From: Pseudorhodobacter sp. MZDSW-24AT
Lineage (GTDB): Bacteria; Pseudomonadota; Alphaproteobacteria; Rhodobacterales; Rhodobacteraceae
Length of the DNA: 64,000 nucleotides
NCBI RefSeq assembly: GCF_002794355.1
Contig: NZ_PGOI01000008.1
Span: 710,399-774,398, forward strand
Direction: 5' to 3'
In this document: one piece after another, positions 17,327-25,981 of the stretch
Layout: each line of letters starts with the position of its first letter
How positions within the stretch are numbered: position 1 is the first letter of the stretch
Position numbers and translations under genes: made by a program
Notes under the pieces: model-generated
What the model was told of the DNA's origin: nothing
Databases searched by the model: none
What the model saw: the letters and a program-made list of their open reading frames with translations, nothing else

Positions 17327-19236
17327 AGGCCGAAAAACCGCGGGATCGCCAAGGATAGCGCCGGAACATAGGTGATGAGGAGCAGGCCCGCGATCTGCAG
17401 CATGAAAATCGGGATCAGCGGCCGGGTCACCGCGCCGATCTTTTCGCCACTGATCGCGCAGGACACGAAAAGCACGGTCCCCACCGGCGGCGTGACAATG
17501 CCCATCGCCAGATTGTAGACCATGATGATCCCGAAATGCACCGGATCGACGCCAAGCTCGGTCACGATCGGATAGAAGATCGGCGTGAAGATCAGCATCG
17601 CAGGCGCCATGTCCATCGGAATTCCGACGATCAGCAACACGATGTTGATGACCAGCAGCACCATGATCTTGTTGTCGGCCACAAGGGACAACAGCGAGGC
17701 CACCGTTTCCGGGATCGAGGCAAAGGTCATCGCCCACATCATCATGGTCGAGCAGGCAATCAGAAACAGGATAGAGCCCGTCATCAAGGCGGTGTCGACA
17801 AGGATCGTATAGAGCCGCGCAAAACTGAGGCTGCGATAGAGAACGCCCAAGACAAGCGCATAGATGACCGCAACCCCCGATCCTTCGATGGCAGTAAATG
17901 CGCCCCCCAAGATGCCCGCGATCACGATCAACACCAACAGCAGGCTCGGCACCGCGCGCAGCAGGATGCGAAGCGCCTCTTTGCGGCTTGGCCGCACCGC
18001 TTCGGCTTCATAGCCGTTGCGTTTCGCATACCACCAAGCCCAGATCATCACCGACCCGCCCATGATCAGCCCGGGAAGGTATCCGGCCATGAACAGCGCA
18101 ATGATCGAGGCGCTGCCCCCCGTGATCAAAGAATACACGATCAACGCGCCCGATGGCGGAATCAGCATGCCAGCCGGGGCGGAAGCCGCATTCACGGCGG
18201 TCGTCATCGCCATGTCATAGCCCTTTTCGCGGGCCACCGGATTGATGATCCCACCAATCGCCGAGGCCGCGGCGATCCCCGAACCAGACAGCGTGCCAAA
18301 CAGCATGTTTGCCAAGATATTGGTGTGCCACAGGCTTCCCGGAAACCGCCCGCCCAGCAACATCGCCAGATCGATCAAACGCCGCGCAAGGCCCGTCGCG
18401 TTCATGATGTTTCCGGCCAGAATAAAGAAGGGCAGCGCCAGAAAGCCGAAACTGTCCAAGCCGTTGAACATCGTCTCGCCCACCGTCGGCAGGATGCGGG
18501 GCAGATCGAGCTGAAGGCCCAGCGTCAGCACCCCCGCCATCGCAAGCCCAATGGCAATGGGCGTTCCAAGAACCAGCAACACCGTCGCCACCACGAAAAG
18601 GACAAGCGTCGAGGTCAATTCCAGATTGCCCGCAACAGCCGCCGCCATCCAGTCCGACCGCCAGATGACCCAGACCAACCCCGAAATCAGCGCCAAGGAA
18701 ACCGCCGCCGCGCCGAAGGGCGCCAGACCAATCCGCTCACCCGCGATGCGGCGTCGGATCACATCACCCTGCGTCAGAAAGATCAGAACGCCACAAATGA
18801 TGATCACCGACAGCAGAATGCCCATGGGCACCCGCAGCATGGGGCTGATCATCGCACCATTCACGGCAATGCTTTTCCAGCCGCCCCAGATGAGAATGCC
18901 TCCGAAAAGGATGTTGATGAGGCTGTTCAAATGCGCCAGCGCCACAGCGCCGCGGGGGGGCAGCATTTCCCCCAACAAAGGCAGGTTCATGTGATAGCTG
19001 CCGAAAAAGCATGCGCCAGCGCCGAAAAGGCCGAGCCAGATCAAGGAGAAGCGCAAGAACTCTTCGCTCATCAGGCTGGGGCTGTTGAACACATAGCGTG
19101 CGCCCACCTGCCATGTGATCGCAGCCACCATCAGCGCCAGCAGCAAGGCCAGCAAAAGATGCGTGATCTTCTGGCCGATCTCGGCAAAAGAACCCGCCGC
19201 TTCGGGTGCCTGAACAGCGGCGAAATGGTCATCCAT
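17323..19236 (-). CDS. TRAP transporter permease, DctQ-DctM fusion
   Basis: A 637-residue protein joining a small four-helix DctQ-like part (about residues 20-180, with SLMSEEFLRFSLIWLGLFGA) to a large DctM part of about twelve helices (LALPFFILAGNIMNATGLARRL, TPPVGTVLFVSCAISG, SGSGIAAASAIGGI). Such fusions replace the usual separate small and large TRAP subunits. The start at 19236 has the strong site GGAGGAGGATT. It works with the DctP-type binding protein upstream, using an ion gradient to take up an acidic solute. The nearby GH88 and epimerase genes point to a uronate or unsaturated disaccharide. Confidence 0.92.
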   Translation of the reverse strand: MDDHFAAVQAPEAAGSFAEIGQKITHLLLALLLALMVAAITWQVGARYVFNSPSLMSEEFLRFSLIWLGLFGAGACFFGSYHMNLPLLGEMLPPRGAVALAHLNSLINILFGGILIWGGWKSIAVNGAMISPMLRVPMGILLSVIIICGVLIFLTQGDVIRRRIAGERIGLAPFGAAAVSLALISGLVWVIWRSDWMAAAVAGNLELTSTLVLFVVATVLLVLGTPIAIGLAMAGVLTLGLQLDLPRILPTVGETMFNGLDSFGFLALPFFILAGNIMNATGLARRLIDLAMLLGGRFPGSLWHTNILANMLFGTLSGSGIAAASAIGGIINPVAREKGYDMAMTTAVNAASAPAGMLIPPSGALIVYSLITGGSASIIALFMAGYLPGLIMGGSVMIWAWWYAKRNGYEAEAVRPSRKEALRILLRAVPSLLLVLIVIAGILGGAFTAIEGSGVAVIYALVLGVLYRSLSFARLYTILVDTALMTGSILFLIACSTMMMWAMTFASIPETVASLLSLVADNKIMVLLVINIVLLIVGIPMDMAPAMLIFTPIFYPIVTELGVDPVHFGIIMVYNLAMGIVTPPVGTVLFVSCAISGEKIGAVTRPLIPIFMLQIAGLLLITYVPALSLAIPRFFGL

Positions 19237-19263
19237 GCTAATCCTCCTCCTGCAGGATTGCGG

Positions 19264-19307
19264 CCGCCTGCCCTTGGCGGCAGCCGCGCTCGCGTCTGGG
19301 CAGGCGG
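19264..19307 (-). ncRNA. Intercistronic inverted repeat between TRAP binding-protein and permease genes
   Basis: CCGCCTGCCC and GGGCAGGCGG are perfect 10-base inverted repeats separated by 24 bases that can also fold internally (GCCGC/GCGGC). They lie between the DctP stop and the permease ribosome site and may reduce read-through or protect the upstream mRNA. Confidence 0.45.
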
Positions 19308-19335
19308 TGAACACGCGTCCCCGCCTGCATGGAAA

Positions 19336-20316
19336 TCACCGCCCCGTCAGGGTGAAGATGGCGTCGATCAAAGGCGCCTTGGCAGGATCGGCACGCGCGG
19401 CGTCATACATCGGTGTCACGGCCGACATGAACGGCGCAAGATCCGTCTCTGTCACCAAGACACCCAGTTCACTGACCGCGAGCGCAAGTTGATCAGCCTC
19501 ATTCTTATCCGCAAAGGCGATCGACTCCAGACTGAGCTTCTCGAACTCCTCACGCAGGATCGCCATATCGGCCTCCCCGACACGGGTGTTGAAGTCCGGC
19601 GACGTGACGACAAAATCCGTCAACCGGGTGTGGTTGCTGACCAGCGCATGCTTGGCCACCTCGCCGAACTTGGCCACCCAAAGACCCGCGAGCCCTCCCT
19701 CGGCCCCATCCACAACCCCGGCCTGCAGGCCCGAATACAGCTCTCCAAAGGGCAGTGGTGTGGGCACCGCACCAAAAAGCGTGACCATCTCTGTATAGGT
19801 CGGACTTGCAATCGAGCGCAGCTTCAACCCTTGCAATCCCGCGAAATCGGTCACGGGCTTGGTTGTGTAGATCGACCGGAAGCCCGAAGAGATGAAGCCC
19901 AGCACGCTCACATTCTTTGCGGCGGACGCTTCTGACAACGCCGACAGAACCGTGTCATCGGTCATCACTTGGGCATATTCTTCCGACGTGCGGAACATAT
20001 AGGGCAGGTTCATCACCCCAACGGCAGGCACCACCGTCTCAAGCGTGCCGGAATTGACCAGCCCGGCATCCAGCACACCGCTTTGGATCTGCTGCAGATA
20101 CTGCGCCTGCTCGCCCAGAACGCCGTTGTGGAACATCTGAAACGCCACACGGCCTTCGGTTCTTTCAGCCACGGCGGACGCAAAGCTGGCCAAAAGCTGC
20201 CCAGCCGTGCTGTCTTCGGTGACATTGGTTGCCAGCCGATAGGTGTCGGCATGGATCGCTGTGGTGGTTGCCGCAAAGGCGAGCAAAGCGCCGAAGGCGC
20301 GCGAGCAGATGGTCAT
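19336..20316 (-). CDS. TRAP transporter substrate-binding protein (DctP family)
   Basis: A 326-residue exported protein. The signal peptide is MTICSRAFGALLAFAATTTAIHA (about 23 residues), then DTYRLATNVTEDSTAGQLLASFA. DctP blocks include GRVAFQMFHNGVLGEQAQYLQQIQSGVLD, GLQGLKLRSIASPTYTEMVTLFGAVPTPLPFGELYSGLQAGVVDGAE (with the carboxylate-binding Arg of LKLRS) and AFADKNEADQLAL. It binds an organic acid or uronate in the periplasm for the fused permease. It opens the minus-strand operon, divergent from the GH88 gene across a 187-base promoter region. The start at 20316 follows AGGAGGA. Confidence 0.9.
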   Translation of the reverse strand: MTICSRAFGALLAFAATTTAIHADTYRLATNVTEDSTAGQLLASFASAVAERTEGRVAFQMFHNGVLGEQAQYLQQIQSGVLDAGLVNSGTLETVVPAVGVMNLPYMFRTSEEYAQVMTDDTVLSALSEASAAKNVSVLGFISSGFRSIYTTKPVTDFAGLQGLKLRSIASPTYTEMVTLFGAVPTPLPFGELYSGLQAGVVDGAEGGLAGLWVAKFGEVAKHALVSNHTRLTDFVVTSPDFNTRVGEADMAILREEFEKLSLESIAFADKNEADQLALAVSELGVLVTETDLAPFMSAVTPMYDAARADPAKAPLIDAIFTLTGR

Positions 20317-20443
20317 CGGGTCCTCCTCCTGAATGCCGCCCCCTCGGCGGCGATCGAAAAGCGCCCCCGCTCCACGGCCAAAAAGCCGACACAGGGGCGC
20401 GCCTTCTTGCTTCATCTGTAGAAGGTCAAAGTCCCGCCGTCAA

Positions 20444-20469
20444 GAAAGTTTCTAAATTGACGAAAGTTT
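20444..20469. promoter_or_regulatory. Direct repeats in the divergent TRAP/GH88 promoter region
   Basis: GAAAGTTT occurs at 20444-20451 and again at 20462-20469, exactly 18 bases apart and on the same helix face region. The second copy abuts TTGACG (a -35-like hexamer). A reversed copy (AACTTTCG, 21709-21716) lies ahead of the neighbouring LacI gene. These are candidate operators of that LacI protein. Confidence 0.45.
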
Positions 20470-20503
20470 ATGTTAATGCGAAAACATCAGGAAAGGAGTC
20501 GCC

Positions 20504-21688
20504 ATGACACGTTCGCAGCACACCACCTACTTTCTGACGGAAAGCCCGGCGGCCCACCGCCCCGCCTATCAAAGCGCCCTTGGCCGCAGCTTGGATCGCC
20601 TCGACAGTCTGATCGGCATCGCTGGGCTCAGAAATCCCAAGATCGGGCAGATCGGGAATCGATGGGCCTATTGCGACGGCCCGGATTGGGTCATGGGCTT
20701 TCTCTCCGGGCAACTTTGGCTCGCGTATCAACTGACCGGCAATCCTGCTCTGGCGGCCGCAGCACGGGCCCGCCGACCGCAATTCCGCGCTGTCCTCGAA
20801 AACCGAAAAGCGCGCGATCATGACCTTGGCTTCATGTTCTCGCTGTCCTCGGTCGCAGAGTTTCTCTCGACCGGGGATGAGGTCGCCCGCGCCATGGCGC
20901 TAGACGCCGCACGCTGCCTGCTGGGCCGCTTTCGCGAAGACGGGCAGTATCTTCAAGCATGGAATCCGGTCGGACCGCAAAACCGCAGCCAAGCCAAGTT
21001 CGCAAATGGCCGGATGATCGCGGACACCATTCAAAACCTAGCCCTTTTGCATTGGGCCCACCGCGAAACCGGGGTCACGGATTTCCGCGAGGTGGCCGAT
21101 CTGCATGAAGACAGCAGTCTTCGGCATCTGGTGCGCGCAGATGACACCAGCTACCACACCTTTCTTTTCGACCCGGCCACGGGCGAGCCCCTGCGCGGAG
21201 AAACCCATCAAGGCTATGCCGATGAGTCCAGCTGGGCACGCGGGCAGGCTTGGCTGATCCATGGCTTTGCCAATTGCCACAGATTGACCGGCCGGAAAGC
21301 CTCTCTCGACGCCGCCTGTCGGCTGGCCGCCAAGGCAGAATTGCTGATGGGCGACTCTGCCGTCCCGGTTTGGGATTACGCCCTTCCGGCGGATGGAACG
21401 CATCCGATCGACAGTTCCGCAGCAGCCATCATGGCCGCAGGCGTTCTTATGCTGGCAGATCTTGTGCCAAAAGCCGAAGCCGCCCGTTGGCGCGCCTTTG
21501 GCCACCGGTTGCTGGATGGCCTGCTGGACCACTGCGATCTGACCCAAACCCCCGGCGCCGAAGGTTTGCTGGCGCATGGCGCAGGCCACGTTCCCGCCGG
21601 ACGCGGCGACGCGATGCTGCCTTACGGTGACTACTATTTCATCGAAGCCCTGATGCGCGCGCAGGGTCACCAGACCTTCTTCTGGTAA
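20504..21688 (+). CDS. GH88-family unsaturated glucuronyl/galacturonyl hydrolase
   Basis: A 394-residue cytoplasmic protein of glycoside hydrolase family 88. These enzymes hydrate the 4,5-unsaturated uronic acid at the non-reducing end of lyase products, releasing it as a keto-uronate. The two expected catalytic aspartates fit Asp107 in KARDHDLGFMFSLSS and Asp174 in FANGRMIADTIQNLALLHWA. Other family blocks are WVMGFLSGQLWLAYQLTG, HQGYADESSWARGQAWLIHGF and HPIDSSAAAIMAAGVL. The length is normal and there is no signal peptide. The start has AGGAGTC upstream. It is divergent from the TRAP operon and followed by a LacI gene, indicating import of unsaturated oligouronates and cytosolic cleavage. 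Confidence 0.92.
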   Translation: MTRSQHTTYFLTESPAAHRPAYQSALGRSLDRLDSLIGIAGLRNPKIGQIGNRWAYCDGPDWVMGFLSGQLWLAYQLTGNPALAAAARARRPQFRAVLENRKARDHDLGFMFSLSSVAEFLSTGDEVARAMALDAARCLLGRFREDGQYLQAWNPVGPQNRSQAKFANGRMIADTIQNLALLHWAHRETGVTDFREVADLHEDSSLRHLVRADDTSYHTFLFDPATGEPLRGETHQGYADESSWARGQAWLIHGFANCHRLTGRKASLDAACRLAAKAELLMGDSAVPVWDYALPADGTHPIDSSAAAIMAAGVLMLADLVPKAEAARWRAFGHRLLDGLLDHCDLTQTPGAEGLLAHGAGHVPAGRGDAMLPYGDYYFIEALMRAQGHQTFFW

Positions 21689-21786
21689 AAACAAGAAAGC
21701 AAAACTTCAACTTTCGTTTCCAACGTCTGGTTTCGTTGTGCTATTCGATCAGACAACCATCGCAGCATGACGAAGGACACAGAAAG

Positions 21787-22800
21787 ATGCAGCCCACCCT
21801 GCCGGCAGAGCCCACGCTCAAAGACATCGCAGATCGCGCGGAAGTCTCCGTGGGCGCGGTCTCCAAGGTGATGAACAACCGGGAAGGTGTCGGCGCCGCC
21901 ACCCGCGACAAGGTGTTGCGCATCGCCGAAGAGCTTGGCTATCGCGGCCGCTCGGGCCGTCAGCAGGGCCGCATCTCGGTCATAACGCTCGAGCGCTACC
22001 TTTCCAACGATGCATTTTATGGCGACGTCCTGACCAGCATCGGCACGGCGGGTGCAGCCTGCGGGATGGAGGTCAGCATGGCCGTCTTCCGGTCGATCGA
22101 GGAAATGCTGCAACCGGGCCAATTGCCGCAAGGTCAGCCACTGCTTCTGGTCGGCGTCGACGATCCGACCCTCGTCGATGCGGTGGTGGCGCTTGGCGTT
22201 CCTGCGGTGATCGTCAATGGCATGGACCCAAGCATGCGCCTCAGCAGCCTCGCCCCGGACTATCTTTATGGAGCGGCGATCGCCACGCGGCACCTGCTGG
22301 ACCTGGGTCACCGTGATATTGTGCACGTCACCCATCCTTGGCGCGAATCTCTGCGTCGCAGACTGGCCGGGTTCCGCGCAGCCCTTGAAGCGGGCGGGCT
22401 TGGTTTTGACCCAGCGCGCCACATCCTTGATCTGAACAGCCCGGGAAACATCAGCCTCTCGGCCCGCGACGTGGTCGGGGAATGGCTGGATGCGGGCCAC
22501 GCGCGTCCCTCTGCCTTCTTCTGCGTCAATGATCTTGTCGCGCTTGGTGTGATACAGGCGCTTCAGGCCCGGGGGATCGCCGTCCCGGCGGATGTGTCGG
22601 TGGTCGGCTTTGATGGCCTGACGCTTGGCAGCCTGTCTGCGCCTCCGCTGACCACCATCAGGTCTGATCGGCAGGCGCTCGGGCGCCTTGCTGTCGATAT
22701 GCTCACAAACCTGAGCGCAGATCCCACCACCCCCCTTCAGCGGATCAGCGTCGGTGTCGAGCTTCTGGTGAGACGCTCCACGGCAGCGCGAACAGCCTGA
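21787..22800 (+). CDS. LacI-family regulator of the uronate/TRAP locus
   Basis: A 337-residue LacI/GalR regulator. The helix-turn-helix is TLKDIADRAEVSVGAVSKVMNNREGVG (about 10-36); the sensor domain ends with FFCVNDLVALGVIQALQARGIAVPADVSVVGFDGL and PPLTTIRSD. The ATG at 21787 is chosen because the in-frame upstream codons show no domain and cover the promoter. It sits 98 bases after the GH88 gene. It probably represses both this gene and the divergent TRAP operon through the GAAAGTTT elements; the inducer would be the unsaturated saccharide or a product (inference). Confidence 0.9.
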   Translation: MQPTLPAEPTLKDIADRAEVSVGAVSKVMNNREGVGAATRDKVLRIAEELGYRGRSGRQQGRISVITLERYLSNDAFYGDVLTSIGTAGAACGMEVSMAVFRSIEEMLQPGQLPQGQPLLLVGVDDPTLVDAVVALGVPAVIVNGMDPSMRLSSLAPDYLYGAAIATRHLLDLGHRDIVHVTHPWRESLRRRLAGFRAALEAGGLGFDPARHILDLNSPGNISLSARDVVGEWLDAGHARPSAFFCVNDLVALGVIQALQARGIAVPADVSVVGFDGLTLGSLSAPPLTTIRSDRQALGRLAVDMLTNLSADPTTPLQRISVGVELLVRRSTAARTA

Positions 22801-22920
22801 TACGACGGCGTCAGCACCACACGCGGCCTCTCTCGCGGCCCGGCCCCGACTTGCCTCTCACCCGCCTCGTCTCGTGGCGGTGACGGCGTCCCTTTCGCGC
22901 CAAACGGCGAGGCGCCACCC

Positions 22921-23820
22921 TCAAGCGGCCAGCGTGGAAAACCCGTCGGGGCCCGCAAGGAAATCAAGGAAACTGCGGGTCTTGGCAGGCAGGTAACTGC
23001 GGTCAGGATAAATCGCCGACAGTGCAACCTTGGGCGCAGGAATATCTGGAAGAAGTCGCTCCAGCCGCCCTTCTGTCAAATGGGCGCGGCACACCGGATG
23101 CGGCATGATCGCGATGCCCATACCCTCTAGGGCGGCCTGAAACAACAACGTCTCGTTGGCACTTTGCAAGATCGGCGTCATCCGGATCTCTGGCGCCTGC
23201 GGGCCCAGCCCCAAGCGCACACGCCCGCCCACGCTGACCGGGCTGTAGGCCAGGAAAGGCGCACCGACCAGATCCGCAGGGCTCTTCGGACGACCGATCT
23301 GCCGTATCAGATCTGGCGACGCCACGATATAGAACGACACCTCCCCCAGACGCCGCGCGATAAGCCCTTCGTCCAAAGCCGGGCTCACGCGCAAGGCGAG
23401 GTCAAAGCCATCGTCCACCAGATTGACCTGCGCGCCACTCAGGTCCAGATCAAAGGTCACCTCTGGATGGCGCATGCGGTAAGCGGCCAGCAGGCGGATG
23501 AACCCCGGCTCTGCCAGCCAGACCGGCATGCTGATCTTCAGCATACCGCGCGGCTCGACCGTTGATTGCGCAAGCTGCGCCCCCGCCTCGTCCAGCGCAT
23601 CCAGCAAAGGGCGCACGACAGCAAGGTAGTGCGCGCCAGCCTCGGTAAGGCTCACGCTGCGGCTGGTTCGGTTCAATAGCCGCGCCCCCACTTCGGCCTC
23701 GATGTGCTGGACGTGCTTGGTGGTCATCGCCGCCGAAATCTCCATCCGGTCGGCCACAGCGGCAAAGCTTTTCGCCTCGGCCACAGCGGCAAACACCCGA
23801 AGGCTGAGAAGGCTGTCCAT
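22921..23820 (-). CDS. LysR-family transcriptional regulator
   Basis: A 299-residue LTTR. The N-terminal helix-turn-helix (LRVFAAVAEAKSFAAVADRMEISAAMTTKHVQHIEAEVG) leads to LLNRTSRSVSLTEAG and a substrate-binding-like C-terminal domain. The DNA-binding style resembles the CrgA/AaeR subgroup. The start at 23820 follows GGAGAAC. The gene is convergent with the LacI gene and its upstream side faces a degraded region, so no divergent target gene is obvious. Target and ligand are unknown. Confidence 0.88.
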   Translation of the reverse strand: MDSLLSLRVFAAVAEAKSFAAVADRMEISAAMTTKHVQHIEAEVGARLLNRTSRSVSLTEAGAHYLAVVRPLLDALDEAGAQLAQSTVEPRGMLKISMPVWLAEPGFIRLLAAYRMRHPEVTFDLDLSGAQVNLVDDGFDLALRVSPALDEGLIARRLGEVSFYIVASPDLIRQIGRPKSPADLVGAPFLAYSPVSVGGRVRLGLGPQAPEIRMTPILQSANETLLFQAALEGMGIAIMPHPVCRAHLTEGRLERLLPDIPAPKVALSAIYPDRSYLPAKTRSFLDFLAGPDGFSTLAA

Positions 23821-24686
23821 GATGTTCTCCGGATAACTCAGGTCGCTTGGCCGCAGCGAAAGGGTGTCAAAGTGAAAGCAAAGGCGTCAACCTTTCAAAT
23901 CCGCGCATGATACTGCCGGTCAAGACAAAGATCATCAACGGCCCAGCAATTGAGGCTTTGCTCCTGCCTCAACGATCGCCGACCCTGATCCGGACACACC
24001 TTTGGTCACAAAAGATCGGGGCCCGTGGCCCATGGCAGGAACGGCGCACAAGATGGCCACGGCTTCACCCTGCCCGCGCCCGTCAACCGTGGCTGGCACC
24101 TCTGCGCAGCCCGGATTGCCCTTGCCGGACCCGACCTGATGGAAGCGCAGCCCCCCCTGCCCGCCGAAGCGGCCGCCAGAATGGGCGCGGTCTGGATGCC
24201 GGAAGTGCAGATTGCGCGGCCCCGCTTCATCGCGATAAGGCAGGTCTCGGGCGTCATCGGCTGACCTTGCCGTCCGCAACGCCAACGGCCTTCCCAAGCG
24301 GCGGACGTGGCCCCGCTTGACCTTGTCGGGCACCAATCTTGACCGCGCTGCGGCCCCCCGAGCTTCGGTCTGGTGCGCCGGGCCGACCCGGGGCCGGGCC
24401 TTGCGCGCGACGCCTCCAAAACCCCTCCAAAGGCTTTCGCCGCTTTGGCGGCAAGCGTGGCCTCTTCGCCTACGCCTTCCGCAAGGAAGAGCCATCGGCG
24501 CCTATGGTCCCGACACGTCGCCAGTGATGACTGACCACGCCCTGACAATAGCGAAAGTTTATATAATCCCAGCGGCGTTCGGAAAACCCTCCCCCCCCGC
24601 CTAGCATGATCAGATGCAAACCGCCTGCGCGCCAAGGTTGAAGCGCACCGTTGCGCAGGGCGCCTGCAATGAGGGAGGGGAAAACA
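23821..24686. other. Long intergenic region, no recognisable gene; promoter of the zrg-like operon at its right end
   Basis: About 865 bases. Frames are open on both strands because of high GC, but none shows family resemblance or a coding signal, and several overlap one another in different frames. It may be a decayed gene. At the right end CGAAAGTTTATATAAT (24552-24567) contains a TATAAT -10-like hexamer (24562-24567) and an 11-base match to the GH88 promoter element. Confidence 0.45.
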
Positions 24687-25271
24687 ATGAAGATGGTCTT
24701 GATGGGCCTTGGCTTGATTGCTGCCAGCCTGCCCGCCGCCGCGCAGGCCGAGACGCGCCAACTCGGAACGCACCTTCACGGGCATGGTCATCTGGATGTC
24801 GCAGCAGAGAATGATGCCCTGTCGATGGAGCTTCGCGTGGCCGGTGCAGACATTGTCGGCTTTGAACACTTACCGGCGAGCGCTGCCGAGCAGGCTGCCA
24901 TCGAAGCTGCGCTTGCGACATTATCAGACTCCTCCAGCCTGTTCACCTTTCCAGCCGCTGCGGCCTGCCGACAAGAAAGCGCCGAAGCCAGTCTGGTGGT
25001 TCTTTCCGATCCCGCTGAAGACGAGCCCCACGGCCACAGCCACAGCCATGCCCACGCGGAAGACAAGGTTGACGGTGGCCATGCAGAATTTCACTCCCGC
25101 TACCTGTTCATCTGCGACAATCCCGCCGCGTTGGACCGCATCGCGCTGTCCTATTTTGAAGCGTTCACAAACGCGCAAGAGCTGACGGTGCAACTCGTCG
25201 CCGATGGAGCAAGCTTTGGCCACGTGGTGACCAGAGCGGCACCCGTGCTCGATCTGCCCCGCCGCTTCTGA
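24687..25271 (+). CDS. zrgA: ZrgA-like (DUF2796) histidine-rich exported protein
   Basis: A 194-residue protein with a signal peptide (MKMVLMGLGLIAASLPAAAQA) followed by ETRQLGTHLHGHGHLDVAAEN. The opening HxHGxxxLxV strand and a central histidine cluster (HGHSHSHAHAEDKVDGGHAEFHSRY, about 125-150) are hallmarks of the DUF2796/ZrgA family, periplasmic proteins of a zinc-regulated, zinc-acquisition system described in Vibrio. The His clusters are probable Zn2+ ligands. It begins a plus-strand operon with an ABC ATPase, an FtsX-type permease and a DUF3299 protein, the same gene set as the Zrg locus. The ATG at 24687 has GGGAGGGG at good distance. Confidence 0.82.
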   Translation: MKMVLMGLGLIAASLPAAAQAETRQLGTHLHGHGHLDVAAENDALSMELRVAGADIVGFEHLPASAAEQAAIEAALATLSDSSSLFTFPAAAACRQESAEASLVVLSDPAEDEPHGHSHSHAHAEDKVDGGHAEFHSRYLFICDNPAALDRIALSYFEAFTNAQELTVQLVADGASFGHVVTRAAPVLDLPRRF

Positions 25272-25273
25272 CC

Positions 25274-25981
25274 ATGGGCGCTCAGCCAAGCCACACCCTG
25301 TCCTTGCGCGACGTCAGGTTTTCTTGGCCCGGAACAGGGGCCTTCGGGATCGAGGTGCCACAGCTTGATCTGGCCAGCGGAGAATCAGCGATGCTCCTTG
25401 GCCAAAGCGGTTCTGGAAAATCCACCCTGCTCTCGCTCATCTGTGGCATCGTGCTGCCAGACTCCGGCGATGTGGCCGTCATCGGGCAAAAGATTTCCGC
25501 GCTGCGACCTTCCGCGCGCGACCGCTTCCGTGCCGAGACGATTGGCCTTGTTTTCCAGCAGTTCAACCTGCTGCCCTATGCAAGCGTCGCCGACAATATC
25601 CTGCTGCCCTTGCGCTTTGCCCCCGCGCGGCGCGCGCGCGTGGACGATCCTCTGCGCGAGGCAGCCCGCCTGTGCAGGGCCTTGGATCTGCCCGAGGCTG
25701 CGCTTGGCCAGTCCGCCGGGCGACTCAGCGTCGGACAACAACAACGGGTTGCCGTGGCGCGCGCGCTCATCGGGGCACCGCCGCTGATCGTGGCCGACGA
25801 ACCGACCTCGGCCTTGGATGCCGAAACACAGACCGCATTTCTGGACCTCCTCTTCGCTCAGGTGCGCGCGGTGGGCGCAAGCTTGCTGATGGTCAGCCAT
25901 GATCCCCGGCTGGGCGCGCGTTTTGATCGTGTCCTTCAGATCAGCACCATCGTTCGTCCGCTTTCGAGGCCGACATCATGA
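25274..25981 (+). CDS. ABC transporter ATP-binding protein (LolD/MacB type)
   Basis: A 235-residue ATPase with Walker A LGQSGSGKSTLL (about 38-49), Q-loop VFQQFNLLPYASVADNILLPL, signature RLSVGQQQRVAVARAL (SVGQQ in place of the common SGGQQ), Walker B LIVADEPTSALD and H-switch MVSHDPRLG. The order and spacing match the LolD/MacB branch that drives mechanotransmission rather than ordinary import. It begins two bases after the ZrgA-like gene and overlaps the permease by four. It would power the FtsX-type permease in a zinc-related envelope function. Confidence 0.9.
   Translation: MGAQPSHTLSLRDVRFSWPGTGAFGIEVPQLDLASGESAMLLGQSGSGKSTLLSLICGIVLPDSGDVAVIGQKISALRPSARDRFRAETIGLVFQQFNLLPYASVADNILLPLRFAPARRARVDDPLREAARLCRALDLPEAALGQSAGRLSVGQQQRVAVARALIGAPPLIVADEPTSALDAETQTAFLDLLFAQVRAVGASLLMVSHDPRLGARFDRVLQISTIVRPLSRPTS

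Noticed and set aside
17536..19935. A 799-codon plus-strand frame opposite the TRAP genes
   Set aside because: Antisense to a well-supported TRAP permease and binding protein; composition rich in Arg/His/Gln is typical of shadow frames.
23935..24869. Minus-strand frames of 186 and 287 codons in the LysR-zrgA gap
   Set aside because: They overlap one another in different frames and lack homology, ribosome sites or coding-like composition; part lies antisense to zrgA.
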